Origin: Glaciimonas sp.
GTDB taxonomy: Bacteria; Pseudomonadota; Gammaproteobacteria; Burkholderiales; Burkholderiaceae_D
Length of the DNA stretch: 64,000 bases
Direction of reading: 5' to 3'
Assembly: GCA_012927585.1 (NCBI GenBank)
Contig: JABBOY010000003.1
Span: forward strand, 343,734 to 407,733
Below are positions 9,539 through 19,922 of the stretch, one piece after another. The notes beneath the pieces were generated by a model, which was not told the DNA's origin, did no database searches, and worked only from the letters and a program-made list of their open reading frames with translations. Position 1 is the first letter of the stretch. Every line of letters begins with the position of its first letter. The position numbers and the translations under genes were made by a program.

Positions 9539-10306
9539 ATGAACCAAAAAATTTCGAGCTGGCACAACCAGCGCGTCTGGGTGATCGGCGCCTCGACCGG
9601 CATCGGCGCAGAAACAGCGCGTTTGCTATTGTCAAAAGGCGCGCGCGTGGCGCTGTCTGCGCGCAGCCTGGAAACCCTGGACACGGTAGCAAACCGGCAC
9701 CCGAATGCGCTGATAGCTGCGCTGGACATCATCGATCATGCAACGGTAGTAGCTGCGCACGATTTGATCCGGCAGCAATGGCAAAGCCTCGACCTGGTGT
9801 TGGTGGTAGCCGGAGGCTATAACGAAATGCGTGCCGACACCTTTGACCTGGCGGCGGCCAATCGCTTGATTGATTTGAACCTGCGCGGCGTTTTCAATTG
9901 CCTTGATGCAATTTTGCCAGACTTCCTGAAGCAAGGCTGCGGCGGCATCGGCATCGTCGCCTCCGCTGCAGGCTACAGCGGCTTGCCCAAAGCGTTGATC
10001 TACGGCCCCACTAAAGCGGCGTTGATCAATTTGTGCGAATCGCTGTTTCTGGATTTGCGCCCACGCGGTATCGGCGTCTACGTAATCAATCCCGGTTTTG
10101 TCGAAACACCGCTGACAGCGGGCAATGACTTCCCAATGCCGGCGCTTATTTCCGCCGCTACGGCGGCGCATGAATTAGTGCGCGGGATGGAGCGCGGCCA
10201 GTTTCACATACACTTTCCAAAACGCTTCACCAACTGGCTACGACTGGCGCGCTTGCTGCCTTATCGCCTATATTTTTGGTTGATCCATAAGGGTACCGGG
10301 CTATGA
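9539..10306 (+). CDS. Short-chain dehydrogenase/reductase (SDR)
   Basis: A 255-residue classical SDR. The cofactor motif is GASTGIG (TGxxxGxG type), with SARSLETL suggesting NADP use. VVAGGY stands in for NNAG, and the catalytic S...YGPTK (Tyr-x-x-x-Lys) is present in SAAGYSGLPKALIYGPTKAAL. ATG 9539 is chosen over an upstream TTG at 9521 that overlaps the DUF3833 stop and has no ribosome-binding site. The stop overlaps the next gene as ATGA. Substrate unknown; the operon suggests a lipid-derived carbonyl. Confidence 0.88.
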   Translation: MNQKISSWHNQRVWVIGASTGIGAETARLLLSKGARVALSARSLETLDTVANRHPNALIAALDIIDHATVVAAHDLIRQQWQSLDLVLVVAGGYNEMRADTFDLAAANRLIDLNLRGVFNCLDAILPDFLKQGCGGIGIVASAAGYSGLPKALIYGPTKAALINLCESLFLDLRPRGIGVYVINPGFVETPLTAGNDFPMPALISAATAAHELVRGMERGQFHIHFPKRFTNWLRLARLLPYRLYFWLIHKGTGL

Positions 10307-10767
10307 ATACCGACATGCGCAGTAATCCAGGCGATGATGCCAAGCTCCACGGCATGGTGCAATTTTTTGAATCGCTCACAGCAGAGTCGGTCCAACATCT
10401 GGACCGTGTGTATGCAACCGGTGCCTCTTTTAAAGATCCATTCAATGACGTATGCGGACTGCCTGCAATTGCCCATATTTTCAGCCACATGTTCACTCAA
10501 GTCGATGACGCCCGCTTTGTCGTGACCACACAAATCGTGCGTGGCGACACCGCATTTCTGACCTGGGATTTTCTGTTCCGCATGAAACGATTTTCAACCG
10601 CTCAACAGTGCATACGCGGCGCCACCCATCTGCGCTTTGCCACCGACGGTCGCGTCAATTTTCATCGAGATTACTGGGATGCTGCGGAAGAACTGTATGA
10701 AAAGCTGCCGATACTGGGCGGTTTCATGCGTCTGCTCAAACGCGCTGTCGCGCGTGATGCAGAATAA
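10303..10767 (+). CDS. NTF2-like / SnoaL-family protein
   Basis: A 154-residue cone-shaped alpha+beta (NTF2-like) protein. The N-terminal helix FFESLTAESVQHLDRVYATGASFKDPFND and the strand pattern ending GRVNFHRDYWDAAEELYEKLPILGGFMRLLKR are typical of members encoded next to the SDR gene in this cluster. It is the last gene of the six-gene operon and is translationally coupled to the SDR gene (4-nt overlap). It may bind or process a small hydrophobic ligand; no catalytic residues can be assigned. Confidence 0.82.
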   Translation: MNTDMRSNPGDDAKLHGMVQFFESLTAESVQHLDRVYATGASFKDPFNDVCGLPAIAHIFSHMFTQVDDARFVVTTQIVRGDTAFLTWDFLFRMKRFSTAQQCIRGATHLRFATDGRVNFHRDYWDAAEELYEKLPILGGFMRLLKRAVARDAE

Positions 10768-10768
10768 T

Positions 10769-10846
10769 ATACTGCCTATTGTGTTATTTAATATCACAAT
10801 AAAAAATGCGGTAAATGGCATATTTATAGACATACTCCAATATTTT
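10769..10846 (+). repeat. Dispersed AT-rich repeat, copy B
   Basis: Begins one base after the NTF2-like stop codon. Blocks in order: ATACT, TCACAATAAA, ATGCGG, CATATTTATAGACATACTCC, TATTTT. The core is nearly identical to copies A and C. It lies at the end of the lipid operon and could serve as its 3' end. Confidence 0.8.
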
Positions 10847-11157
10847 ATATCAAATAAAATCGTCCCGCCTGATCCAAGAAAGCATCTTACTTTCCAAGTG
10901 AGGAAAGTCCTGAGTAGATTGCAAACCAGGCAGTAATTGCGGACTCGTTCTGTACACGACGAAGTTCACTCATGAGAGTCGCATGCTCTACTTTCGGTAT
11001 AGCTTGTGCACCGAAAATTTATCTTGACGGGGGAGCACCGTGCACCGATATGGATTGACGCACCCGGAACTCCGAAAAAACCATGTTACGATTTGTGCGA
11101 TTATCACAACTAGAATTGCCAGTGACTTCCAACGTTATCCGGCAAACGTATAACTCC
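10847..11157. other. Intergenic region before GT14 gene: small hairpin and direct repeat
   Basis: No gene is apparent. ACTTTCC (10889-10895) and GGAAAGT (10902-10908) form a 7-bp hairpin. GTGCACCGA occurs twice in direct orientation (11006-11014 and 11040-11048), flanking a TTGACG (from 11024) that could be a -35 box. The repeats may be binding sites for a regulator of the downstream glycosyltransferase gene. Confidence 0.35.
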
Positions 11158-12063
11158 ATGAAGATCGCATATCTAGTACTCGCGCACAATAATCCGGCGC
11201 ATCTACGGCGCCTGATATCCGCACTATCCACCAGCGCTTCCCATTTCTTCATACACATCGACCAGAAATCCAAGATTGATCCATTTCTCAGCATAAAGGG
11301 AAATAACATCCACTTTATTCAACAGCGTGTTCCTGTCTTCTGGGGTGATTTTTCACAAGTCGAAGCCACACTCATTCTTCTTAGAGCCGCTCTTTCCGAT
11401 CGCTGCGGCTTCGAGCGTTTCGTACTTCTCAGCGGCGCCGATTATCCGCTGCGCTCGGCGTCGTCTATAGAGCAATTCTTTGACGATAGGCCGAACCAGG
11501 AATTCATGAATCTGGTTGCCATGCCGTCCGAAGCAGCAGGAAAATTAATTTCCCGGCTAACCACTTATAAGCAGCGTCCCGGGGACCCGCTGATAACCAG
11601 AGCCATGCGAAAAGTACTGATGATGGCGGGTGTTGTGCCGCATACGCGGGACTACAAGGTCTATCTTGGCGATCTTGCTCCCTACGCAGGTTCCACCTGG
11701 TGGGCGCTTTCCCGCCAGGCCTGCGACTTTATTCTGGCTTTTGTGACACGGGAGACGCAAGCAGTGCAGTTTTTCAGGAACACACTGTGCCCAGATGAAT
11801 CGTTGTTTCATACCATTCTGGGTAATTCCCATTTCAAATCAAGGATAGCGCGGAACCTGACCTATACCGACTGGTACGCTGGCGGGGCAAGTCCCGCATA
11901 TATTACGGAAAAGCATCTCGCCTCGTTTCAGGCGAGAACGTGGTTCGCGCCGGATGATACCTATGGCGCTGGCGAGATGCTGTTTGCCAGAAAGTTCGCA
12001 GATGCATCGGTGGATTTGGTAGCGAGGCTGGACCGGCAAATAGCTGAAAAAAAGCTTGGTTAG
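11158..12063 (+). CDS. GT14 (core-2/I-branching) glycosyltransferase-like protein
   Basis: About 301 residues. MKIAYLVLAHNNPAHLRRLISAL, HIDQKSKIDPF, ...RVPVFWGDFSQVEATL and FVLLSGADYPLRS match the bacterial Branch (GT14) family related to beta-1,6-N-acetylglucosaminyltransferases and xylosyltransferases. Further matches are GSTWWALSR and CPDESLFHTIL. No signal peptide or membrane segment is seen. ATG 11158 starts the conserved region; upstream sequence in frame is not family-like. It stands alone between the lipid operon and a gene remnant, so it may be left over from a larger surface-polysaccharide locus. Confidence 0.85.
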   Translation: MKIAYLVLAHNNPAHLRRLISALSTSASHFFIHIDQKSKIDPFLSIKGNNIHFIQQRVPVFWGDFSQVEATLILLRAALSDRCGFERFVLLSGADYPLRSASSIEQFFDDRPNQEFMNLVAMPSEAAGKLISRLTTYKQRPGDPLITRAMRKVLMMAGVVPHTRDYKVYLGDLAPYAGSTWWALSRQACDFILAFVTRETQAVQFFRNTLCPDESLFHTILGNSHFKSRIARNLTYTDWYAGGASPAYITEKHLASFQARTWFAPDDTYGAGEMLFARKFADASVDLVARLDRQIAEKKLG

Positions 12064-12094
12064 CAACGCGCCGCACTCTTTGGCGGCGGCCCAG

Positions 12095-12303
12095 CTAGGC
12101 ATGCCGGAATGTATTGAATACGGCAACCCCCCGGGTAAAGCCGGCGAATTTCTCTTTTTTGAGCAAGGTGATGCAGTAGTAGACCACCAGCGGGAACAAG
12201 ACCCCCAGTGAAAAGCCGATCCCAAGATGTAGGTACCCGAAGTAGTTTCTGTAAGAGCGCACCCGGGCGCGAAAGCGCTCGCCAGGCTGCGGTCGTTGAT
12301 CGC
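12095..12303 (-). pseudogene. Possible 3' remnant of a membrane-protein gene
   Basis: One minus-strand frame reads as a plausible protein C-terminus: RSYRNYFGYLHLGIGFSLGV, then LFPLVVYYCITLLKKEK and FAGFTRGVAVFNTFRHA before the stop at 12095-12097. It holds one strong hydrophobic segment with flanking positive charges. An in-frame TAG lies just upstream and no start codon or ribosome-binding site is present. Two longer open frames overlap it on the same strand but have Ser/Arg/Cys-rich, non-protein-like content. The family is not recognised. Confidence 0.35.
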
Positions 12304-12380
12304 GCCCGCTGCACTCCTACAAAACCACGCCACTGGCATAGCGGGCTGACCAATTACCGCAGGGCCCGTCAAAAACCGTT

Positions 12381-13073
12381 TTAATTATTAAAAACGTCCG
12401 CACCCTTCGGCACCACGAATTTGAAGCCGTTGGCAGAGATCGCCGGATTTTTTTCGAAATTCTTGAATGTCAACAACGACACCTGGCCGAAGGCGTCGCG
12501 CAGCTCCATCGCTTGCGGCACGCCGTTGCGCAGGCCGATACCAATGTGTTCGAAAGTACTGTCCTTGGATTTGGGGGTGGCGTCCAGCCATTCCATGCCG
12601 TCTTTGGTGCCGGCCTCTTTGAGCTTGAAATTCTTTTCCAGGTCATTGCTGCCGAACAGGATGGCGGCAGGACTGGAGGCGAGCGCGTCGCCGAGTTTTT
12701 TGATGGTGACCTGATTCAAATCTTTATCGAAAATATACAGCTTGTCGCCATCCGCCTGCAGCAATTGCTCGTAGGGCTTCTGGTAAGTCCAGATAAATTT
12801 GCCGGGACGGGCGAAGCTGAAGCTGCCGCTGGAGACGTTCGATACCTTGGCTGTGCCATCCATCATCTTGACCTGGCGCTGGGTAAATTCACCTTTGGCG
12901 GCTTTGGTGCTGGCTACAAAGGATTTGAACTGGTCGAGCGCGGCGGCTTTCGCAATTATTGGCGCAAAAACCAGCATGGCGATGGCTAACAGTCCGGCAA
13001 AAATGTGTGAACCGCGCCCCATGCCAGCGGCAGCATGTTGATTGGCATATTGATGCAATATCTGATTCGTCAT
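12381..13073 (-). CDS. lolA: Outer-membrane lipoprotein carrier protein LolA
   Basis: A 230-residue periplasmic chaperone that takes lipoproteins from the LolCDE complex to LolB at the outer membrane. A long N-terminal region precedes the signal peptide core ([20 protein letters not shown], cleavage near AKA-AA). The mature part shows the family signature [12 protein letters not shown]...[23 protein letters not shown] and [12 protein letters not shown]. It lies 8 bp downstream of ftsK on the same strand, so the two are co-transcribed. The usual next gene, rarA, is displaced. Confidence 0.95.
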   Translation of the reverse strand: MTNQILHQYANQHAAAGMGRGSHIFAGLLAIAMLVFAPIIAKAAALDQFKSFVASTKAAKGEFTQRQVKMMDGTAKVSNVSSGSFSFARPGKFIWTYQKPYEQLLQADGDKLYIFDKDLNQVTIKKLGDALASSPAAILFGSNDLEKNFKLKEAGTKDGMEWLDATPKSKDSTFEHIGIGLRNGVPQAMELRDAFGQVSLLTFKNFEKNPAISANGFKFVVPKGADVFNN

Positions 13074-13081
13074 TTTTATCC

Positions 13082-15418
13082 TTATTCTGCATTGTTTCCT
13101 GCCGGCACCAGAATTTCGCGGTTTCCGTTGGATTGCATAGTTGATACGATGCCGCTCTGTTCCATCTGTTCTAGCAGGCGAGCGGCGCGGTTGTAGCCGA
13201 TGCGCAGGTGGCGCTGCACCAGCGAGATTGAGGCACGGCGATTTTTCAGCACGATGGCGACCGCCTGATCGTAGAGCGCGTCAGACTCGCTGCCGCCGCC
13301 GACAGCACCCATTTCGCCGGTTGCGTCGTCTTCCAAGACACCGCCTTCTAAGATGCCTTCAATATAATTAGGTTCCCCCAGGGCTTTCAGGTGCTCGACC
13401 ACGCGGTGCACTTCCTCGTCGGAAACGAAGGCACCATGCACCCGCACCGGCAATCCGGTGCCGGGCGGCATGTACAGCATGTCGCCCATGCCGAGCAGCG
13501 CTTCCGCACCCATTTGATCCAGAATCGTGCGCGAGTCGATCTTACTGCTGACCTGGAACGCGATGCGGGTCGGGATGTTGGCCTTGATCAGGCCGGTAAT
13601 GACGTCCACCGAGGGCCGTTGCGTGGCCAGAATCAGGTGCAGGCCGGCGGCACGCGCCTTCTGGGCAATGCGGGCAATCAGTTCCTCGACCTTCTTGCCG
13701 ACCACCATCAGCAAATCGGCTAGCTCGTCGATGATGATGACAATGGTAGGTAGTTTTTCCAGCGGCTCGGGAGCGTCCGGCGTCAGACTAAATGGATTCG
13801 GGATGTGCTCTTCGCGCTTGGCCGCGTCAGCTATCTTGACATTGTAGCCGGCCAGGTTGCGCACGCCGAGCTTGGACATCAGCTTGTAGCGGCGCTCCAT
13901 TTCGGCTACGGCCCAGTTCAGTGCGTGTGCGGCTTGGCGCATGTCGGTTACCACGGGGGCTAATAGGTGCGGAATGCCTTCGTAAATCGACAATTCGAGC
14001 ATTTTCGGGTCGATCAGGATCATCCGCACGTCGTTTGGATTGGATTTGTACAACAGCGACAGGATGGTAGCGTTAATCCCGACCGATTTGCCGGAACCGG
14101 TAGTGCCGGCCACCAGCAGATGCGGCATTTTGGCCAAATCGGCAATCACCGGCAGCCCGGCGATATCCTTGCCGAGCGCAATAGTCAGGCTGGAGACGCT
14201 GTCGTTGTACACCTTGGAACTCAATATCTCGGTCAGGCGCACTATCTGGCGTTTCGGATTTGGCAGTTCCAGTGCCATATAGGTCTTGCCGGGGATAGTT
14301 TCGACCACCCGAATCGAGGTCAGCGACAACGAACGGGCAATATCGCGCGCCAGCCCGACGACTTGGCTACCCTTGACGCCGGTGGCGGGTTCGATCTCGT
14401 AACGGGTGACAACCGGGCCCGGATAGGCGGCCACCACCTTGGCTATCACACCGAAATCCGACAGTTTTTTCTCAATCAGGCGGCTGGTGAATTCGAGCGT
14501 CTCCACACTAACGCTTTCGCGCACCGGCGGCGCCGCGTCGAGCAGCGACAGCGGCGGCAAGCTGCCATCCTGCAGATCGCTAAAGAGCGCCACCTGCCGC
14601 TCCTTTTCGGCCCGCTCCGACCTGGGCACGGTAGTTATTTGCGGCTCGATTCTGACCGGTGGCGCTTCGACTGTCTTGGCGCGCTCGTGGACTACAACCT
14701 CTTCACGCTTGACTGCAGCGACCAACCCCAGCTTTCGGTCTTGCCGGGCCCAGTAGACGTATTTGGTCCATCGGAAGGCACTTTCTATTGCCGCTCCGAC
14801 CCACTCCGCAACAGCCAGCCACGACACACGAAAAAATAGGCTGAAACCGAGTCCGAACAGTAGCAATAACAGCAAGGTAGCGCCGGTAAATCCCAATGCG
14901 TTATGCGCGGTACCGCCAATTAAGTCGCCCAGCACCCCGCCAGGCGTGCGCGGCAGTTGCACCGACAGGCTATACAGGCGCGCATGTTCCAGCCCGACGC
15001 TCCCCGCAAGCATCAGCGCAAAGCCGGTAGCGTGTATCCATCCCTCATAGCGGTGGGCCGACTCGGGCTGAACCGCGACCGGCAGCAAAAACTTGTGCGT
15101 CAGGCGCCGATAGCCACGCCAGACCTCGCACACCATCAGGACACACCACCACCAGGCTGAAAATCCAAAAATAAACAACAGCAGATCGGCAATCCAGGCA
15201 CCGGTGCTGCCGCCCAGGTTATGTAAAGCCGGCACCGCATTCGCATGCGACCAGCCTGGATCAACCTGAGCGTAGCTGGCCAGTATCAGAATCATGTATA
15301 CCGTCAGTGCGCAAAACGCAATCCAGCGCGCTTCGAACAGCAGGCGCGCCAGACGGCTCGGCAAGGGCGCTACCGGCGGTTTGGGAGTACGGGTATAGGG
15401 TTGGTTTGCTCTGGTCAT
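13082..15418 (-). CDS. ftsK: DNA translocase FtsK
   Basis: A 778-residue septal DNA pump that clears and aligns chromosome dimer-resolution sites during division. The N-terminus (about residues 20-200) has four hydrophobic segments ([66 protein letters not shown]). The motor has Walker [12 protein letters not shown] and Walker [15 protein letters not shown]. The C-terminal winged helix ([36 protein letters not shown]) reads KOPS. The linker is short, as in other beta-proteobacteria. MTRANQPYT at 15418 is a better start than the upstream ATG at 15469. Confidence 0.95.
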   Translation of the reverse strand: MTRANQPYTRTPKPPVAPLPSRLARLLFEARWIAFCALTVYMILILASYAQVDPGWSHANAVPALHNLGGSTGAWIADLLLFIFGFSAWWWCVLMVCEVWRGYRRLTHKFLLPVAVQPESAHRYEGWIHATGFALMLAGSVGLEHARLYSLSVQLPRTPGGVLGDLIGGTAHNALGFTGATLLLLLLFGLGFSLFFRVSWLAVAEWVGAAIESAFRWTKYVYWARQDRKLGLVAAVKREEVVVHERAKTVEAPPVRIEPQITTVPRSERAEKERQVALFSDLQDGSLPPLSLLDAAPPVRESVSVETLEFTSRLIEKKLSDFGVIAKVVAAYPGPVVTRYEIEPATGVKGSQVVGLARDIARSLSLTSIRVVETIPGKTYMALELPNPKRQIVRLTEILSSKVYNDSVSSLTIALGKDIAGLPVIADLAKMPHLLVAGTTGSGKSVGINATILSLLYKSNPNDVRMILIDPKMLELSIYEGIPHLLAPVVTDMRQAAHALNWAVAEMERRYKLMSKLGVRNLAGYNVKIADAAKREEHIPNPFSLTPDAPEPLEKLPTIVIIIDELADLLMVVGKKVEELIARIAQKARAAGLHLILATQRPSVDVITGLIKANIPTRIAFQVSSKIDSRTILDQMGAEALLGMGDMLYMPPGTGLPVRVHGAFVSDEEVHRVVEHLKALGEPNYIEGILEGGVLEDDATGEMGAVGGGSESDALYDQAVAIVLKNRRASISLVQRHLRIGYNRAARLLEQMEQSGIVSTMQSNGNREILVPAGNNAE

Positions 15419-15562
15419 AAATACAATGTAATAGCATCGGCCTAAAAAGCAGGAAAGGTGCAGGATCAATGCGCATCGGCGAAACAGTGTAGTTTGAAGC
15501 TTCGTCTATAATCTTAACCAGTTTTCGGGCGCAACACTAATTCCATAGCCGATCTGCCTTGA

Positions 15563-16594
<1,032 letters not shown>

Positions 16595-16675
16595 CTCGAT
16601 ACTTAGGGTGCGCAAGTCGTGCCCTGTACATCCACGCAACCGGTATTTTTCGTCGCACTTATTTACGTACAGCCC

Positions 16676-17314
16676 ATGCCTGCCTCGCTCAAGAACTTCG
16701 CCGAACTCGGTAAGTTGCGCGCCAATCTGAAAGCGCAGCAAGATGCGCGCGCAGTAGCAGATGCCGCGCGACTGCGAGGCGAACAAGCGGCGCAATTGGA
16801 GGCCGACCTGTTTCGCCGCAGCATCGGCACGGTCGCGCCGCTGGCGGCGCCGGATCGGGTAGCTGTCACGCCGCCCCGGCCGCAACCAATTGCCCGCCAT
16901 CATCTTGCGGACGAGAAAGCAGCTTTGCAAGAGTCGCTATCGGATGATTTCGATGCGGAAACACTGCTCGATACCGATGACAGTCTGAGCTATACCCGCA
17001 GCGGCGTCAGCGCCGATGTGGTGCGCAAATTACGCAAGGGCCATTGGACCATTCAGGATCAACTTGATCTGCACGGCTTGCGCCGCGACGAAGCCCGCGA
17101 AGCACTGGGTGCATTTTTGCGTCACGCCAACCGCAGCGGACTGCGCTGCGTGCGCATCATTCATGGCAAGGGACTTGGCTCCATCAATAAGGAACCAGTG
17201 CTGAAACAAAAAGTACGCAATTGGCTGGTACAAAAACAAGAAGTCATTGCCTTTTGTCAAGCCAAAGCATCCGATGGCGGCTCGGGAGCGCTGGTGGTAT
17301 TGTTGAACGCTTAA
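16676..17314 (+). CDS. Smr-domain protein (putative endonuclease, YdaL/MutS2 C-terminal type)
   Basis: About 212 residues. An N-terminal charged helical region (KNFAELGKLRANLKAQQDA) precedes a C-terminal Smr domain with its conserved LDLHGLRRDEAREAL, CVRIIHGKGLGS and GGSGALVVLL. Free-standing Smr proteins can nick DNA; the LDxH and HGxG motifs are intact. ATG 16676 is preferred over a GTG at 16619 because conservation begins with MPASLKNFAEL. It follows trxB by 80 bp on the same strand. Confidence 0.9.
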   Translation: MPASLKNFAELGKLRANLKAQQDARAVADAARLRGEQAAQLEADLFRRSIGTVAPLAAPDRVAVTPPRPQPIARHHLADEKAALQESLSDDFDAETLLDTDDSLSYTRSGVSADVVRKLRKGHWTIQDQLDLHGLRRDEAREALGAFLRHANRSGLRCVRIIHGKGLGSINKEPVLKQKVRNWLVQKQEVIAFCQAKASDGGSGALVVLLNA

Positions 17315-17414
17315 ATAAAGCATTCTTGATAATTTCATGATGGTTGTCTAGATGGTTGTTTACACAGGCGGCACAGATGCGCTTGTGCAGCGAGTCAAAT
17401 CAATACATGCTACA

Positions 17415-17492
17415 TACATCAATATGTATTTTTAATATGCGCAATATAAATATGCGTAAATATGCCTGTTTAATCTTATACCCCCTGTTTTT
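17415..17492 (+). repeat. Dispersed AT-rich repeat, copy F
   Basis: A diverged copy: TATGTATTTTTAATATGCG, then AAATATGCGTAAATATG, and TTATACCCCCTGTTTTTT in place of the ATACTCC end. It lies 100 bp downstream of the Smr gene, in a gene-free stretch of about 290 bp. Confidence 0.6.
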
Positions 17493-17604
17493 TAATATCC
17501 AAGCTGAAGCTTGAGATTACCCGGTTACTACCGGTCCACGGCTGCAAGCCTGTCCTGATCTGCAGCATGGCCATCTTCCCAACAGGAGCCGAATCATTCC
17601 CACC

Positions 17605-17910
17605 ATGCCGATTACGCCGCAGCAACTGGAAGCGCTTATCCAGGAAGTCGAGTTGGAAGACCCGATCGACTTCGCCGACCTGCCGTTTGAAGAGGCGGAG
17701 TTGCGCGCGCTAGTTGCCAACCATTTGTGCGAGATGACGGCAGCCATGAATGGCTTTAGCCACGAAGACCGTCATCTGGCCCTATTGGCGGTGGCCGCCA
17801 AACTGGTGCTGGAAAATCTGGTGCTGCACATACAACTGCTGCGCCAGCAGGGCGTGCCAATGAGCGACAGCGCTGAAACCCTGTTGCAACGCCTGCGCGA
17901 CGGGAAGTAA
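17605..17910 (+). CDS. Small conserved hypothetical protein
   Basis: A 101-residue acidic, all-helical protein (MPITPQQLEALIQEVELEDPIDFADLPFEEAEL...). No signal peptide, membrane segment or Cys/His cluster is seen, and I do not recognise the family. Codon use fits a real gene, and the next gene follows by 60 bp on the same strand, so they may be co-transcribed. AGGAG lies about 18 nt upstream, which is far, so initiation may be weak or the start may differ. Confidence 0.6.
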   Translation: MPITPQQLEALIQEVELEDPIDFADLPFEEAELRALVANHLCEMTAAMNGFSHEDRHLALLAVAAKLVLENLVLHIQLLRQQGVPMSDSAETLLQRLRDGK

Positions 17911-17970
17911 TTTTTGAACGGTTTCAAGAGTAAAATGGCGGCCTAACTATTTGCAGAGGAACCCTTACTG

Positions 17971-18255
17971 ATGGACGATCAAGCAACCAAAAAAATCTTT
18001 TGGGATGAATGGCAGCACGAAGCCCTGGCGGCCGGTGTAGCCGCCGCTCTGGCAAAACTAGGGTGGGAAGTGTTGCGCGCGCATCGGCAAAATCGCTGGG
18101 GCAAGGATTTCCTGGGAGCGGAAGATGATGGCCCACTCATGCTCGCGATGTGCCTGGAAGATCCGGCAGGCACCGAATTGTTTTTTATCGAAAACCTGTA
18201 TCCGTACGATACTGCGCTCATCGATGCCACGCGCGCCAAGCTGGGTCTGCAATAA
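17971..18255 (+). CDS. Small conserved hypothetical protein
   Basis: A 94-residue soluble protein (MDDQATKKIFWDEWQHEALAAG..., ending LFFIENLYPYDTALIDATRAKLGLQ). AGAGGAA lies before the ATG at good spacing. No domain is recognised. It follows the preceding small gene on the same strand. Confidence 0.6.
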   Translation: MDDQATKKIFWDEWQHEALAAGVAAALAKLGWEVLRAHRQNRWGKDFLGAEDDGPLMLAMCLEDPAGTELFFIENLYPYDTALIDATRAKLGLQ

Positions 18256-18319
18256 CCCTACGCGCCAAATCCGGCATCAAACCCGACGCCACATGTCATC
18301 AGACTGCTCCGAAAGAATT

Positions 18320-18340
18320 GCTGTTCAGCAAATGAACAGC
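18320..18340. other. Inverted repeat in intergenic region
   Basis: GCTGTTCA (18320-18327) and TGAACAGC (18333-18340) pair perfectly around GCAAA. It may be the end of the small-gene transcript or an operator for the nitronate monooxygenase gene 155 bp downstream. There is no T-tract. Confidence 0.3.
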
Positions 18341-18494
18341 GGCACTACACACCGATAAACTAGCCATAAGCGACACGGCGCGACTAAAGTTGGCCGTCGC
18401 TGGTAGACTGTCGACTGCCCATTTTTAGGCAGAAATCGCGAAGCGCAGTACAGAATGCAAAAAAGCCTGTGAACAATCAAGTAGCCCAAGGATT

Positions 18495-19742
18495 ATGATG
18501 AAACGTGTTGATGATTTCCGACTGAAATTTGGCAAAAAAGAGCTAGTGCCACTCATTATCGGCGGCATGGGCGTGGATATTTCAACCGCAGCACTAGCGC
18601 TGGAAGCGGCGCGACTAGGCGGTGTCGGCCACATTTCGGACGCGATGGTCAATGAGGTTTCAGATCGGCGCTTTGACACCAGTTTTGTCAAGAATAAAAC
18701 CAAACTGTACAAATACAACATTAACAATTCGGACAAGACCGACATCCATTTCGACCTCGGTCATCTGGCTGAGGCCACCAAACTGCATGTCGGCAATACC
18801 ATGCAGGCCAAGCGCGGCAATGGCGAAATATGGGTCAATTGCATGGAAAAGCTCACCATGAATGCACCCCGTGAAACCCTGCGTGTGCGTCTGGTCTCGG
18901 CACTGGATGCAGGAATTGATGGCATTACCCTGAGCGCCGGTCTGCATCTGGGTTCGTTCGGGCTAATCGCAGATCATGCGCGCTTTCGCGATGCCAAATT
19001 GGGCATCATCGTGTCATCGGTACGCGCCCTGCAGATTTTTTTGCGCAAAAATGCCCGGCTGGATCGCTTGCCGGATTACGTGGTGGTCGAAGGCCCATTG
19101 GCTGGCGGACATCTCGGTTTCGGCATGGATTGGGCGCAGTACGACCTGGCCACGATCATGGCCGAGATTGCTGTATTTCTTAAAACCGAACAACTGGACA
19201 TTCCGCTGATCGCCGCGGGCGGTATTTTTACCGGCAGCGACGCCGTTTCCTTTCTCGAAAACGGTGCAGTTGGGGTGCAAGTGGCAACGCGCTTTACGGT
19301 AGCCAATGAATGCGGCCTGCCGGCCAAAGACAAGCAGGAATATTTCAAGGCCAGCGAGGAAGACATTATTGTCAACACGATCTCGCCCACCGGCTATCCA
19401 ATGCGCATGCTCAAGAACACACCGGCGATTGGCTCCGGCATTCGCCCGAATTGCGAATCTTATGGCTACCTGCTGGACGGTAACGGCAACTGCGCCTATA
19501 TCACCGCCTACAACCGTGAAGTGGAAGCGCATCCGAACGACAGGACTATCTCCGTAATGGACAAGACCTGCCTATGCACCCACATGCGCAATTACAACTG
19601 CTGGACTTGCGGGCAGTACACTTATCGCCTGAAAGACACCACGCGCCGTCTGGAAGATGGCAGCTATCTGGGACTCAGTGCGGAGCACATTTTCCTCGAC
19701 TACCAATATAGTATTGACAACAAAATCGCGTTGCCGGAGTAA
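18495..19742 (+). CDS. Nitronate monooxygenase / 2-nitropropane dioxygenase family protein
   Basis: A 415-residue FMN-dependent TIM-barrel protein. Phosphate-binding and active-site regions are visible as LIIGGMGVDIS, DAGIDGITLSAGLHLG, VVVEGPLAGGHLGFG, IPLIAAGGIFTGSDAV and GAVGVQVATRF. The C-terminal ~90 residues carry a Cys-rich stretch (KTCLCTHMRNYNCWTCGQY), an extension seen in one branch of the family. The catalytic substrate is not predictable: nitronate oxidation is the family label, but some members act elsewhere. Two adjacent ATGs (18495 and 18498) are possible starts. Confidence 0.82.
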   Translation: MMKRVDDFRLKFGKKELVPLIIGGMGVDISTAALALEAARLGGVGHISDAMVNEVSDRRFDTSFVKNKTKLYKYNINNSDKTDIHFDLGHLAEATKLHVGNTMQAKRGNGEIWVNCMEKLTMNAPRETLRVRLVSALDAGIDGITLSAGLHLGSFGLIADHARFRDAKLGIIVSSVRALQIFLRKNARLDRLPDYVVVEGPLAGGHLGFGMDWAQYDLATIMAEIAVFLKTEQLDIPLIAAGGIFTGSDAVSFLENGAVGVQVATRFTVANECGLPAKDKQEYFKASEEDIIVNTISPTGYPMRMLKNTPAIGSGIRPNCESYGYLLDGNGNCAYITAYNREVEAHPNDRTISVMDKTCLCTHMRNYNCWTCGQYTYRLKDTTRRLEDGSYLGLSAEHIFLDYQYSIDNKIALPE

Positions 19743-19908
19743 GCGCGCTCGAAGCTTGTTGCTCCTTTTTATTGTGTCAGCTTGGTGTAATCTAACCGGC
19801 GCACGATTCATTGATCAAAAAAATGTTGTCATTGGGCATAAATATTGCCGCGGCATGGTGCTTTTGCCGGCAGTATCAATATCCAAAGCGACCTCAAAAT
19901 ATTTGAAC

Positions 19909-19914
19909 AAGGAG
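19909..19914 (+). promoter_or_regulatory. Ribosome-binding site that decides a TTG start
   Basis: AAGGAG lies 8 nt before TTG 19923. This pair sets the chemoreceptor start just before the first membrane helix; no ATG with a comparable site is near. Confidence 0.65.
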
Positions 19915-19922
19915 ACCAGACT

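Noticed and set aside
10895..10945. GAGGAAAGTCC at 10900-10910 looks like the 5' signature of RNase P RNA
   Set aside because: The following sequence has none of the conserved RNase P core elements and the region is too short; the match is best explained by a small hairpin.
11839..12372. Minus-strand frame of 177 residues overlapping the GT14 gene end
   Set aside because: Composition is Ser/Cys/Arg-rich and it overlaps a well-supported gene antisense; only the different frame at 12095-12303 looks protein-like.
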